From Bacillota bacterium (GTDB lineage Bacteria; Bacillota; Clostridia; Clostridiales; Clostridiaceae), in NCBI GenBank assembly GCA_017861315.1, contig JAGFXP010000006.1, positions 31,139 to 95,138 on the forward strand: a stretch of 64,000 bases of DNA, read 5' to 3'. Position numbers and translations under genes: made by a program. The notes below the pieces were generated by a model that worked only from the letters and a program-made list of their open reading frames with translations, was not told where the DNA came from and did no database searches. Each line of letters begins with the position of its first letter. Position 1 is the first letter of the stretch. Shown here piece after piece: positions 1 to 8,942 of the stretch.

Positions 1-422
1 TAAAGCGGAAATTCTATGTCAATTCCCTTGCCTTCTTCAATCTTTATTCTCAGTATTCCGCCTTCGCAGACTACAACAGCATCCATTTCAGGTTCTGCTT
101 CAACTTCGGATTCGACCTCTGCAACCTCTGCCGCAGCTGGCTCCTCTTCCTTCACTTCTGCTTCAGCCTTTGCTGCTCCTTCGAGCAGATCCGGAGTGAG
201 CGGTGTTAGCGAGTCTATAGTCTTGAGAAGCTTAGCTCCCAAAACCTCGCCTATCTTAAGGCAGTCTGCAGGTATTGCCATAAGCCCTGCGTCAACCATG
301 TCCGGGAATATTGCCGGATCTTCAAGGTTGTCTGCTGAAATTATTGTTCCTTCTTCTGTTCTGCAGCATACTACAGCTAATTCGTTTTTTAGCTCTGCTG
401 CATGTTCTGCGCTCATTGACAT
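1..422 (-). CDS. prdA: D-proline reductase proprotein PrdA, N-terminal part (cut by window edge)
   Basis: This is the amino-terminal end of the PrdA proprotein of D-proline reductase. The enzyme reduces D-proline to 5-aminovalerate in Stickland fermentation. The reading frame starts at an ATG at 422, nine bases behind AGGAGG, and opens with MSMSAEHAAEL; an ATG two codons later is also possible. Family-typical segments follow, such as NLEDPAIFPD and PADCLKIGEVLGAKLL, then an Ala/Glu-rich linker at about residues 82-112. In the known family the pyruvoyl-forming cleavage site lies further downstream, outside the window. The gene starts about 20 bases after the prdC stop on the same strand, so the two are probably cotranscribed. 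Confidence 0.9.
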   Translation of the reverse strand, partial: MSMSAEHAAELKNELAVVCCRTEEGTIISADNLEDPAIFPDMVDAGLMAIPADCLKIGEVLGAKLLKTIDSLTPLTPDLLEGAAKAEAEVKEEEPAAAEVAEVESEVEAEPEMDAVVVCEGGILRIKIEEGKGIDIEFPL

Positions 423-442
423 AAATTTGTACCTCCTGGTTT

Positions 443-1640
443 TTATTCTATAGGCATTTTCCTTGTAAGCTCGTGGTCAACTGTCCTGAACACGTGATCT
501 GTGTGGTGGTATACCGGCAATCCCATCTTCGGAGCGCAACTCATGACTGTATTCGAACAGTCAGTGCAGTTAGCTATAAGAATCCTCTTTGCCCCTTCTT
601 TCCTTAGCTGCAGTACAGCAGCTGTCTGGCCCGGTCACTCTCCCGGGGTCTTGCATTTTAAGGCCCCTTTTATTTCAACTATGTTCTTGCAGTTAACAGG
701 GGAGCTCTATTGTGACAATGGCTCCTCCTGTCGTTTTGGCAACAGCTGCGGTCTCGATATCTTCCGCCTTGCCGGTGTATGGTCCGCCTACTATCAGCTC
801 GCCGTATTCTCCGTCGATTCCGCCCGCTCTCTCGATCAGGCTTTTTATTGGTGTTCCAACCGGAACGTCAAGGAAGACGTTAGGTTTTTTCCCTGTCTTA
901 AGTTTTCCTACAACCGTTATATCCTTGTCTATAACCGGCTTTCTCTCGTCCACAGCCCTCGCTATGTTTACGAGTGTTTCAGCGTTAAGCACGACGCACT
1001 TTGCTTCCAGCGGCAGCTGGGTCGGTTCCAGCCACATTCCGAATATCTCGTGGATCAAAGCCCTTTCCTCGCCCATCGGGTATATATCCCTGAGGGCCTT
1101 GACTTCTATGCTTTTGTCTCCTGCGAGGCATTTGTTTACAGCTTCGATTGCCTCCGGGTGCTTTGCCTTTATGCCGATGTAAGCCTTTGGAGCTCCTGTG
1201 GCTTTCATGGCATACCTTACTCCCTGAAGCATGAGCTCAGGATGCTTTTCCGCCATTTCTATATTATGGTGAAGTACCGGCTCGCATTCAACGCAGTTCG
1301 CTATGATGTATCCATCAGGAATCTGTGCTTTCAACTTAACGTGTGTAGGGAAGCCCGCTCCGCCTGCACCAACTACTCCAGCCTCGTAAACCGCATCTAT
1401 TATATTGTCACATTCCTTGATTTTCACGTAATCAGCCGTCTGGTTATCGTCTGCTTCAATGACAATTTCGGTTTCAGTTATCGCAGAGACTTTTCCTGAT
1501 ACGCTTGTATGTATCCTTGCGCCTAATCCATTGGGCTCAGCGATACATTCTCCTCTTTTCACTTCCTGTCCTTCTTTAACGATAGCAACGTCAGGCGCTC
1601 CGACATGCATCTTCAATGGAAACTTAAAAAAAACAGCCAT
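443..1640 (-). pseudogene. prdC: PrdC, RnfC-like electron-transfer selenoprotein; frameshifted, with in-frame UGA (Sec)
   Basis: PrdC is an RnfC-like protein thought to feed electrons to proline reductase. The start at 1640 sits six bases behind AGGAGG and begins MAVFFKFPLKMH. An RnfC-type core follows, with GVVGAGGAGFPT and NCVECEPVLHH. The frame then stops at 693-695. Removing one base from the C4 run at 699-702 joins it to a second frame reading ELPVNCKNIVEIKGALKC. That frame runs through a UGA at 635-637 (context KTPGE-U-PGQ) to a stop at 443-445, giving about 398 residues with a Cys-rich tail (NCTDCSN, SCAPK). The UGA followed by a hairpin fits selenocysteine, as reported for PrdC in Clostridium. 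The single-base shift may be a sequencing error or a real mutation. Confidence 0.8.
606..623 (-). promoter_or_regulatory. Putative bacterial SECIS hairpin of prdC
   Basis: On the minus strand, 11 bases after the UGA at 635-637, AGCUGC and GCAGCU can form a perfect 6-bp stem closed by the loop UGUACU. Position, size and a GU in the loop fit a bacterial selenocysteine insertion element. I did not fold it computationally. Confidence 0.6.
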
Positions 1641-1683
1641 AATTAACCTCCTTTTCAACTCTCTGTGCACACCACTATATATT

Positions 1684-1701
1684 AAGCAATTACCATGCCA
1701 A
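1684..1701 (-). promoter_or_regulatory. Sigma-54 (-24/-12) promoter of prdC-prdA
   Basis: The minus strand reads TTGGCATGGTAATTGCTT. The GG and GC dinucleotides are separated by exactly ten bases, as required for RpoN promoters (consensus TTGGCAC-N5-TTGC). It lies about 45 bases upstream of the prdC start. It matches the presence of the sigma-54 activator PrdR encoded just upstream. Confidence 0.85.
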
Positions 1702-1798
1702 AAGTTTAACTATATGCTTTTTTGATAAGAAAGCCGGATTCTATCAGCTTTCACGATAGCTTCCCGCCCCCCAATGTAAACGTTAACCTTTCAAAATA

Positions 1799-1837
1799 TG
1801 TCGTATTTTCTGACACTTGATGTCATTTTTTTGACAC
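1799..1837. promoter_or_regulatory. Paired inverted repeats, candidate PrdR upstream activator sites
   Basis: Two inverted repeats of the form TGTC-N8/9-GACA lie at 1799-1815 and 1821-1837. Their starts are 22 bp apart, about two helical turns, and they sit roughly 100-135 bp upstream of the sigma-54 promoter. That is the usual geometry for an enhancer-binding protein. A third copy (1895-1910) lies inside the prdR terminator stem. Confidence 0.6.
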
Positions 1838-1883
1838 CCCAACCCTGTGAAGGCCGAAATCAGACAATATTTTAACGAAAAAC

Positions 1884-1921
1884 CGGCGGGGCAGTGTCTG
1901 TTTTCTGACACCGCCCCGCCG
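1884..1921 (-). terminator. Rho-independent terminator of prdR
   Basis: A 15-pair stem with one mismatch (CGGCGGGGC, A/C mismatch, GTGTC) and an 8-base loop is followed on the minus strand by GGTTTTTCGTT. It starts five bases after the prdR stop. The upper stem contains a TGTC...GACA element like the two upstream activator sites. Confidence 0.85.
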
Positions 1922-1925
1922 TTGC

Positions 1926-3677
1926 TTACTCTATTCCGTATTTTTCAAGCTTATAGTACAATGTGCTCCTCTTGATCTTCAGCATCTTTGCCGCCTTCTG
2001 CTTGTTGCCGTCTACAAGCTGCATCACTTCCCTGATTGTTTTTCTCTCCAGGTTCTCGACTATGCCTTCCAAATCGTAGCTGTCTACCTCCCTGTCTTCG
2101 CCTGCAGCTACGCTGTCTGCAATATATTCCGGTATGGATTCAGCCGTTATCCTGCCGTCGCTTGATAAAACCACCATACGCTGTATCACGTTTCTGAGCT
2201 CCCTTATGTTGCCGTCCCACCTGTAGCCGGCCAGAATTTTGTACACCCTTTCGTCAACGCTCTTGACCTTTATCCCCTCCTCGGAGGACATCTGGTCGAG
2301 AAACAGCTTTGCAAGGTCGCGGACATCCTCTTTCCTCTCGCTGAGCGACGGGAGTTTCATCTGCACCACCGCCAGCCTGTAATACAAATCCTCCCTGAAC
2401 TTTTCTTCCTCAATAAGCTTCATGAGGTCCTTATGCGTTGCCGCTATGATCCTGGCGTTGGTGCTGATCGGCTTCTCGCTGCCAAGCCTGTATATTATCC
2501 CGTCCTGAAGCACCCTGAGCAGCTTAACCTGCATGTCCATCGGCATATCTCCGATTTCGTCGAGGAACAGGGTCCCGTTGTTTGCCAATTCGAACTTGCC
2601 CGCCCTTCCCTTTTTGATCGCTCCCGTGAACGCGCCTTCAACATACCCGAAAAGCTCGCTCTCAAAAAGGCTTTCGGGGATGGCGCTGCAGTTTATGGCG
2701 ACAAAATTGCCGCTTCGCCCGCTGGCTTCGTGGATGGATCTCGCAAAAACCTCTTTGCCTGTTCCGCTTTTTCCCGTTATCAGGACGCTGGTCGATGTGG
2801 GCGCCACCTTCTGCGCCATGGTTATGGCGTCTATGATTTTCTTGTTTTTGCCTATTATGTTTGAGAACGTGTATTTCGAAGCTATCTCCTTCTGGTATTC
2901 CTTCTGGAGGAATTCCACCTTTGATTTTTCGGTCTCCAGCTCCTTTGAAAGCTTCATGACCTCCGTAACGTCCCTGTCAGTGGAAACAGCCGCGATTATT
3001 TTTCCCTGGGTGTTGAAGATAGGCACAGCGCTGAGTATAACAAACTTGCCTTCGTTAGGTTCATGAAGGACGCTGTCCACCCTCTTGCCGTTCTTCAAAA
3101 CCTGAAGGGCCATGGCGTTCTTGAAGAAATCCCCAAGGTAATGGTGGAGGATTTTTTCCGACTTGACCCCGTATAACTTTTCCGAGCTGCTGTTCCAGTA
3201 CTGGACTATCCCTTCAGCATTGATGATACAGATCCCTTCGTGCAGGTTGTCCATTATGTTGCTCTGCAAAATAAACAGCTCTTCCAGCTTAGGATAGTAG
3301 CTGTCCCTGATGTTCTCCCCCGTCACAATGCCGATCACGTTGCCGTCCTGCACCACGGGAAGCCTGCCTATTTTCTTATTCACCATGATGTCCCTGGCGC
3401 TCCTTGCCGAGCTGTCAGCCTCAATATATATTATGTCCTTTATCGCATAATTTAATACAGGATCGTCGTATGAAATATTTTTGTTCTTTATATTGGCGAG
3501 GTCCTTCCTGGTGAATATTCCCAAAAGCTTGTTTGTCTTGTCTACGATGAATACCTCGTCCCTGTACTCCCTGGCCATCCTGTCTGAAGCCACCCTGATG
3601 GTTTCACCGGATTCAACTTTTATGAAGTCAGTAGTCATGATGTCTTTTGTCTTAAAAATAAGTTCATCTATCGTCAA
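1926..3677 (-). CDS. prdR: PrdR, sigma-54-dependent activator of proline reductase genes
   Basis: This is an enhancer-binding protein of the PrdR type, which activates prd genes in response to proline. From the chosen start the order is a CBS-domain pair (about residues 12-125), a PAS domain (135-240), and a sigma-54-interacting AAA+ ATPase. The ATPase shows Walker A GKSGTGKE near 302-309 and the sigma-54 contact loop GAFTGA near 348-353. A Fis-type helix-turn-helix forms the C-terminus (NKQKAAKMLKIKRSTLYYKL). The open frame extends upstream to about 3791, but that stretch enters a strong terminator hairpin. A TTG at 3677 behind GAGGAAGG is therefore preferred, giving about 583 residues. The exact start is uncertain; assignment to PrdR rests on domains and the prdC/prdA neighbours. 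Confidence 0.88.
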   Translation of the reverse strand: MTIDELIFKTKDIMTTDFIKVESGETIRVASDRMAREYRDEVFIVDKTNKLLGIFTRKDLANIKNKNISYDDPVLNYAIKDIIYIEADSSARSARDIMVNKKIGRLPVVQDGNVIGIVTGENIRDSYYPKLEELFILQSNIMDNLHEGICIINAEGIVQYWNSSSEKLYGVKSEKILHHYLGDFFKNAMALQVLKNGKRVDSVLHEPNEGKFVILSAVPIFNTQGKIIAAVSTDRDVTEVMKLSKELETEKSKVEFLQKEYQKEIASKYTFSNIIGKNKKIIDAITMAQKVAPTSTSVLITGKSGTGKEVFARSIHEASGRSGNFVAINCSAIPESLFESELFGYVEGAFTGAIKKGRAGKFELANNGTLFLDEIGDMPMDMQVKLLRVLQDGIIYRLGSEKPISTNARIIAATHKDLMKLIEEEKFREDLYYRLAVVQMKLPSLSERKEDVRDLAKLFLDQMSSEEGIKVKSVDERVYKILAGYRWDGNIRELRNVIQRMVVLSSDGRITAESIPEYIADSVAAGEDREVDSYDLEGIVENLERKTIREVMQLVDGNKQKAAKMLKIKRSTLYYKLEKYGIE

Positions 3678-3773
3678 TTCGCGCAATCCTTCCTCTAAAA
3701 AATTTTCTTCGTACAGATATATTTCAAGATAGTACAATGAATACAGTTTGAAACTTGCTGTTTGCTCCAAACA

Positions 3774-3815
3774 AAATAGCATCCAATACAATTATAAATG
3801 TATTGGATGCTATTT
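3774..3815 (-). terminator. Long perfect hairpin ending the dedA transcript
   Basis: A 17-bp perfect inverted repeat (AAATAGCATCCAATACA and its complement) with an 8-base loop lies nine bases after the dedA stop. On the minus strand it is followed by TTTTG. It separates the ileS-lacI-dedA block from prdR. Confidence 0.85.
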
Positions 3816-3824
3816 GAAAGGCAT

Positions 3825-4430
3825 TTACGAATTTACTTTCCTCAAGCGTCCTGAAAGCTTGTATGCTGCAAACGCAACTATGGCCCCTGCCACTATTATA
3901 TCCGCCACATGGAACCAAGGCCTCGTGAGCACCCAGTTCTGTCCAAGGGCGTACCCTGCATAGCCGAGGAGCACGCTCCAGATAAGCGATCCCGCAAAGG
4001 TGTAGATGACAAACTTGTTTACGTCCATCTTTGCGATGCCGGCCGGCAGCGATATGAACGTCCTTATGATGGGCAGCAGCCTTGAGTAGAACACGATCTT
4101 TTCGCCGTACTTGTCAAAATAGTAGTCGGTTTTTTCAAGATGAGCCCTGTTAAGCCTTATCCTGTCTGCATATTTTTCAACCAGCGGCCTTCCCCCAAGT
4201 TTACCCAGATAATATGCGGCAAGGGAACCAAGAGTTCCTCCTACCGTTCCCAGCATTATGGTCCAGAAAATATCAAGCCTTCCGGTGTAACTTAAAAAGC
4301 CGCCGAAGGGGAGGATAGCTTCGCTCGGTATCGGTATGCATGCGCTCTCCAGCGCCATCCCGAAAAACACCCCTGCATATCCTACCTTGTCCAAAACTGC
4401 AATAACCAGATTAATCAAATGTTCAATCAT
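3825..4430 (-). CDS. DedA-family membrane protein
   Basis: This 201-residue integral membrane protein belongs to the DedA (SNARE-associated, VTT) family. Members act in membrane homeostasis and lipid-carrier flipping; the substrate here cannot be told. Visible family marks are the N-terminal re-entrant segment with ESACIPIPSEAILPFGG (about residues 28-44) and the motif FYSRLLPIIRTFISLPAG (about 113-130), which holds the conserved Arg residues. Several hydrophobic stretches follow. The start at 4430 is 16 bases after the stop of the LacI-type gene, behind AGGAAGG, so the two are probably cotranscribed. Confidence 0.88.
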   Translation of the reverse strand: MIEHLINLVIAVLDKVGYAGVFFGMALESACIPIPSEAILPFGGFLSYTGRLDIFWTIMLGTVGGTLGSLAAYYLGKLGGRPLVEKYADRIRLNRAHLEKTDYYFDKYGEKIVFYSRLLPIIRTFISLPAGIAKMDVNKFVIYTFAGSLIWSVLLGYAGYALGQNWVLTRPWFHVADIIVAGAIVAFAAYKLSGRLRKVNS

Positions 4431-4446
4431 ATTGTGTTGTACCTTC

Positions 4447-5442
4447 CTATTTACAAGAATTTCTCTCTATTATTTGGTGTGCGAGGACATAGCTTTTTTC
4501 CTCGGGTTCGCTGGTGCTGATTTTCTTTATAAGCATCCTCATGCCTACGGATCCCATGTCATACATAGGCTGTGCAACAGTGGTGAGTTTAGGGTTGAAG
4601 ATGGAAGAGAAATAGATATTGTCAAAGCCCATCACATCAACCTGCTCCGGAACTTTGACGCCTCTTTCCCTGAGCGCGTTGATAACACCCATAGCTATCT
4701 CATCGCCTGTGCAGAAAACGGCATCTACTTCTGCAGCCTCAAGGATCCTGTTGATCGCATCAAATCCGTCCTTCGCCTTGCTTCCCGTAAAAGCCACCCT
4801 GTCTTCTGACAGCTTTATCTTTTTTTCCTTCAGCGCTCTTTCGTAACCCTTGTACCTGGATGCGCCGAGGTTTTTCCCGTCCTTATCCGAGCCTATATAT
4901 GCGATTTTTTTGTTCCCCTTTTTAAGAAGGTAGGCTACTCCGTCGTAGGCTGCCGCCTCGTTATCTATGGATACGCTTTCGATTTTTCCTGACGGGTCGG
5001 TGTTTTCGATAAGCACAGCCGGAAGATTCAGTTCCTCCAGAAGCTTGAATACGTCCTCGTCAAGGGAACTGCTCATGTAGATTATCCCATCGACCATTTT
5101 TTCCTTCATTATCCTCAGGTACTCAATCTCTTTTTCCTTATCCAGGTCCGTGTTGCAGAGCATGACGTTGTAGTCATAAATGTTGGCGACATCCTCTGCA
5201 CCTCTCACTATTTCAGGGTAGAACTGGTTCGATATGTCCGGGACTATTATGCCTACCGTCCTTGTCCTCTGTGTCTTGAGGCTTCTCGCTACTATGTTTG
5301 GCCTGTATCCCAGCTTCTCTATTGCATCCTTAACCCTCTGCTTTGTATCGTCATTGACAACATCGATATTGTTCAAAACTCTGGATACAGTTGCAATGGA
5401 CACCTTGGCTTCCTTAGCCACATCTTTAATTGACGCTGCCAT
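4447..5442 (-). CDS. LacI-family transcriptional regulator, CcpA-like
   Basis: This DNA-binding regulator has an N-terminal LacI helix-turn-helix (SIKDVAKEAKVSIATVSRVLNN) and a hinge helix (YRPNIVARSLKTQ). A periplasmic-binding-protein-like sensor follows, opening with VGIIVPDISNQFYPEIVRGAED. The overall pattern resembles CcpA and related catabolite regulators, but a sugar-specific repressor cannot be excluded. The ATG at 5442 (MAASIKD) lies nine bases behind GGAGG; an ATG two codons upstream is too close to it, and the longer frame to 5496 runs into the ileS terminator. At about 331 residues it has normal LacI length. It lies between ileS and dedA on the same strand. Confidence 0.85.
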   Translation of the reverse strand: MAASIKDVAKEAKVSIATVSRVLNNIDVVNDDTKQRVKDAIEKLGYRPNIVARSLKTQRTRTVGIIVPDISNQFYPEIVRGAEDVANIYDYNVMLCNTDLDKEKEIEYLRIMKEKMVDGIIYMSSSLDEDVFKLLEELNLPAVLIENTDPSGKIESVSIDNEAAAYDGVAYLLKKGNKKIAYIGSDKDGKNLGASRYKGYERALKEKKIKLSEDRVAFTGSKAKDGFDAINRILEAAEVDAVFCTGDEIAMGVINALRERGVKVPEQVDVMGFDNIYFSSIFNPKLTTVAQPMYDMGSVGMRMLIKKISTSEPEEKSYVLAHQIIERNSCK

Positions 5443-5469
5443 TTTCATATACCTCCGTATTTTTAATAA

Positions 5470-5501
5470 AATGCATGCAATCAGCGATGATTGCATGCAT
5501 T
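5470..5501 (-). terminator. Hairpin downstream of ileS
   Basis: A 14-bp perfect stem (AATGCATGCAATCA and complement) with a GCGA loop on the plus strand sits directly after the ileS stop. It is followed on the minus strand by TTTTATTAAAAAT. It is a likely terminator or attenuator between ileS and the LacI-type gene. Confidence 0.75.
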
Positions 5502-5509
5502 CATTTATT

Positions 5510-8500
5510 TTATACTGCTACTTCAACAAACACGTTCAGCTTTTCGCCGTTGATGTTGCTTTCAGTGTAGTCAGCCTCTTTGTTGTAGAACACTTCCACA
5601 GCAAGGGTTTCCTTTTTGATCAGATCTTCGAACTTTTCGACCAGTTTCTCAAGCATCTCGTTCCCGGAAACATAGAGGTTTATCTTGTCAGCAACCTCAA
5701 AGCCGCTGTCCTTCCTCATGTTCTGGACCTTGCTGAGTATCTCTCTGATAAAGCCTTCTTCCCTCAGTTCATCTGTGATGTGGGTATCAAGGACAACTCC
5801 TACAGGACCTTCCCCCGCAAATGCAAATCCTTCGAGGCCCTGCATTGTAACGAGCAGGTTTTCAGCTGACAGAGGGATATCCTCTTCGTCGATAGTTATA
5901 TAAACCAGCTCTCCCGCCATTATTCTCTGGGCCAGGTCCATCTGGTCCATGGCGTTTATCTCTTTCCTTATTGCAGGTATGAGTTTCCCGTACTCTTTTC
6001 CGAGCACAGGGAGGTTTGGTTTGATGTCGAAGCTAACATATTTTGAAAGGTCGGATCCGAACTCGATATCCTTTATGTTAAGCTCTTCTTTTATTATGTC
6101 CCCGTAGTATTCCGGCAGGGATTTCGTGCTTACGAGCATTTCTGCAAGCGGCTGTCTGTTCTTTATGTTTGCAGCGTTTCTTGTGCTTCTGCCCAGCTTG
6201 ACTATCTTGTATGCCAGTTCCATATCCTCTTCAAGCTCGCTGTCTACAAGGTCAGCGTTGTAAGCCGGCCAGCCGCAGAGGTGGATGCTTTCCTTGGCTT
6301 CAGGATCAAGTGCCACGACCAGGTTCTGGTATATGTCCTCAACCATGAACGGCACGAACGGCGCTGAAACAAGGCAGACAGTGTTGATCACATTGTAAAG
6401 CGTCACGTATGCGCCTATCTTGTCGTCTGTTAGCTCTTCGCTCCAGAATCTGGCTCTGTTTCTTCTTACATACCAGTTTGAAAGCTCGTCCACAAATTCT
6501 CCGATATTCTTTGCCGCTTCTGTTATCTTGTAAGCATCCATGTATTCAGCTGTCTGTTTTACAAGGGTGTTCAGCTTAGCTGTGATCCATTTGTCCATTA
6601 CATGCTCGCTCTTGAAATCCTTGTAGTCAAGCGGATTGAAGTTGTCAAGGTCGGCATACAGAACGTAGAAGGAATATACATTCCAGAGTGTTCCGAGGAA
6701 TTTTCTCTGGCTGTCCACTACCGCTTCTTCATAGAATCTTGAAGGTAGCCATGGTGCGCTTGCAGTGAAGAAGTACCATCTAGTAGCATCCGCTCCTATG
6801 TTTTCAAGCACGTCTGACGGACTGAGCGCATTTCCTTTTGATTTGGACATCTTGAGCCCGTGTTTGTCAAGGACGTGTCCGAGTACTACGCAGTTTTCGA
6901 AGGAGCTCTTTCCGAACAGGCATGTTGAAACTGCCATAAGGGAGTAGAACCATCCTCTTGTCTGGTCCACAGCCTCTGAAATAAACTGTGCAGGGAAGTT
7001 GCCCTCAAACAGCTCCTTGTTTTCGAACGGATAGTGGTGCTGAGCAAAAGGCATTGCACCCGAATCGTACCAGCAGTCTATAACCTCGGATACTCTTGTC
7101 ATCTCTCCGCCGCATTTGCTGCATTTCAATTTAACTTCATCTATATATGGCTTGTGGAGCTCAATTCCTTCAGGAACGTCTATTCCTTTTTCATTGAGTT
7201 CTTCTATGCTTCCTATGCACTCCCTGTGGCCGCAGCCGCATTCCCAAACCGGAAGAGGCGTTCCCCAGTATCTTTCACGGCTTAAGCCCCAGTCGATAGC
7301 CCCTTCTACGAACTTGCCGAACCTTCCTGTCCTTACGTTGTCCGGATACCAGTTTGTAGCATTGGTGTTTTTAACCAGTTCATCCCTAAGCGACGACATC
7401 CTTATGAACCAGGTGTCTCTTGGATAGTAAAGCAGAGGCGTATCGCATCTCCAGCAGAAAGGATAGGAATGCTCGAACTTCTCTTCCTTATAAAGGAAAT
7501 TGTTGTCTGCCAGGTACTTGAGTATGTCCTTGTCTGCGTCTTTTACAAATTTGCCTGCAAGGAAACCTGATTCTTGAGTGAATTTTCCTTCTGTGTCAAC
7601 CAGGTTGATTAAAGGAAGATCGTATTTCTTTCCCGTGATATTGTCGTCTTCACCGAAGGCAGGCGCAGTGTGGACTATACCTGTACCGTCAGTTGTTGTA
7701 ACGTAATCAGCATGCACAACATAAAAGGCTTTTTTGTCTACCTTTGCAAAAGGGAACATCTGCTCGTACTCAACACCGACAAGTTCCTCTCCTTTGAATT
7801 CCTTAACTATTTCATATTCTCCAGCCAGTTTTCCCAGGAGCTCTTTTGCGAGAACTATGTGTTCGCCGTTGTTCAAAACTTCAACATAATCGTAAGTCTT
7901 GTTGACTGCCAGAGCCGCATTGCTCGGGAGTGTCCACGGTGTTGTTGTCCAGGCGAGAAGATATTTATCTTCATTTTTAACTTTGAATTTCACATAAACG
8001 GAAATATCCTTTACATCCTTATATCCCTGTGATACTTCGTGTGATGAAAGGGCAGTTCCGCACCTTGGACAGTAAGGCACAACCTTGTGGCCTTTGTACA
8101 TAAGGTCCTTGTCCCATATCTGCTTCAGCGACCACCATACTGATTCGATGTAAGTATTGTGGTAGGTTACGTAAGGGTTTTCCATGTCGACCCAGAATCC
8201 GACCCTGTCAGACATCTCTTCCCACTGGGAAACGTACTTGAACACGCTTTCTTTGCATTTCTTTGTGAATTCTTCAACGCCGTACTCCTCTATCTGAGGC
8301 TTTCCCGATATTCCCAGCTGTTTTTCAACTTCAAGCTCAACCGGAAGCCCGTGAGTGTCCCAGCCTGCTTTTCTGAGCACTCTGTAGCCCTGCATGACTT
8401 TATATCTGGGAATCAGATCCTTTATAGCTCTTGTAAGAACGTGTCCTATGTGAGGCTGACCGTTTGCTGTAGGCGGTCCGTCGTAGAATGTGAAATACTC

Positions 8501-8614
8501 AGCTTCCTTATTTAAATCAAAGCTTTTTTTGATTATGTCGTTTTCCTTCCAAAACTGAAGAACATCTTTTTCCATCTGAACAAAGGATCTTGAGTTGTCG
8601 ATTTTCTTATACAT
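5510..8614 (-). CDS. ileS: Isoleucyl-tRNA synthetase (IleS2-type)
   Basis: This enzyme charges tRNA-Ile with isoleucine in the cytosol. The 1034-residue protein shows the class I signatures HIGH (residues 55-58, in [10 protein letters not shown]) and KMSKSKGN near residue 595. It also has the editing domain and the anticodon-binding region. Its length and motifs ([32 protein letters not shown]) match the longer eukaryote-like IleS2 clade, not the roughly 920-residue bacterial IleS1. IleS2 enzymes are known to be poorly inhibited by mupirocin. The gene follows its own T-box leader and is preceded by GGAGGGC. Confidence 0.97.
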   Translation of the reverse strand: MYKKIDNSRSFVQMEKDVLQFWKENDIIKKSFDLNKEAEYFTFYDGPPTANGQPHIGHVLTRAIKDLIPRYKVMQGYRVLRKAGWDTHGLPVELEVEKQLGISGKPQIEEYGVEEFTKKCKESVFKYVSQWEEMSDRVGFWVDMENPYVTYHNTYIESVWWSLKQIWDKDLMYKGHKVVPYCPRCGTALSSHEVSQGYKDVKDISVYVKFKVKNEDKYLLAWTTTPWTLPSNAALAVNKTYDYVEVLNNGEHIVLAKELLGKLAGEYEIVKEFKGEELVGVEYEQMFPFAKVDKKAFYVVHADYVTTTDGTGIVHTAPAFGEDDNITGKKYDLPLINLVDTEGKFTQESGFLAGKFVKDADKDILKYLADNNFLYKEEKFEHSYPFCWRCDTPLLYYPRDTWFIRMSSLRDELVKNTNATNWYPDNVRTGRFGKFVEGAIDWGLSRERYWGTPLPVWECGCGHRECIGSIEELNEKGIDVPEGIELHKPYIDEVKLKCSKCGGEMTRVSEVIDCWYDSGAMPFAQHHYPFENKELFEGNFPAQFISEAVDQTRGWFYSLMAVSTCLFGKSSFENCVVLGHVLDKHGLKMSKSKGNALSPSDVLENIGADATRWYFFTASAPWLPSRFYEEAVVDSQRKFLGTLWNVYSFYVLYADLDNFNPLDYKDFKSEHVMDKWITAKLNTLVKQTAEYMDAYKITEAAKNIGEFVDELSNWYVRRNRARFWSEELTDDKIGAYVTLYNVINTVCLVSAPFVPFMVEDIYQNLVVALDPEAKESIHLCGWPAYNADLVDSELEEDMELAYKIVKLGRSTRNAANIKNRQPLAEMLVSTKSLPEYYGDIIKEELNIKDIEFGSDLSKYVSFDIKPNLPVLGKEYGKLIPAIRKEINAMDQMDLAQRIMAGELVYITIDEEDIPLSAENLLVTMQGLEGFAFAGEGPVGVVLDTHITDELREEGFIREILSKVQNMRKDSGFEVADKINLYVSGNEMLEKLVEKFEDLIKKETLAVEVFYNKEADYTESNINGEKLNVFVEVAV

Positions 8615-8641
8615 ATGATTTTCGCCCTCCTAAAAATTAAT

Positions 8642-8906
8642 AAAAAAAACTTCATCCAAAATAGGACGAAGTAAAATTCGCTATACCACCTACGGTAAAT
8701 ATCTTCAGGCACATAAATGCCCTATCCTTTAACGCAGAATTACGAAGAAACTTACTAACTGCCTTAAGCATTTTCGGCTTCCCAGCTCCCAGGTGATATT
8801 CTTTAAACCTTTCCTGCGGACTTCCACCTATGTCCACTCTCTGAAAGTGACCGGTTTAAATACTCTTCCTGTTCAACGCATTCGTGTTATGTAAACAATT
8901 GCTGAT
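8642..8906 (-). promoter_or_regulatory. Ile T-box leader of ileS
   Basis: This minus-strand leader carries the T-box core TAGGTGGTATAGCG (8680-8693), which pairs with the tRNA acceptor end. It is followed by a terminator hairpin ACTTCGTCC/GGATGAAGT (8649-8672) with a run of eight U. Stem I holds GAGAGTGGACATAGGTGGAAG and then GAATATCACCTGGGAGC, where AUC is the likely Ile specifier. Uncharged tRNA-Ile should favour antitermination. The 5' limit is set by the promoter. Confidence 0.88.
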
Positions 8907-8913
8907 TTTCATA

Positions 8914-8942
8914 ATTATATTATATATTTCAAAGGCTGTCAA
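8914..8942 (-). promoter_or_regulatory. Sigma-A promoter of the ileS T-box
   Basis: On the minus strand a consensus -35 TTGACA (8937-8942) and a consensus -10 TATAAT (8914-8919) are separated by 17 bases. The -35 lies inside the 3' end of the nhaC-type gene. Confidence 0.8.

Noticed and set aside
501..1499. Plus-strand 332-codon open frame opposite prdC
   Set aside because: It is a shadow: the minus strand encodes recognisable PrdC sequence, while this frame has no ribosome site or known motif.
3774..3815. Attachment site or transposon end at the perfect 17-bp inverted repeat
   Set aside because: Position right after dedA, loop size and T-run fit a terminator, and no transposase is near.
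8652..8837. Minus-strand 61-codon frame upstream of ileS
   Set aside because: It lies inside the T-box leader RNA and has no protein-like features.
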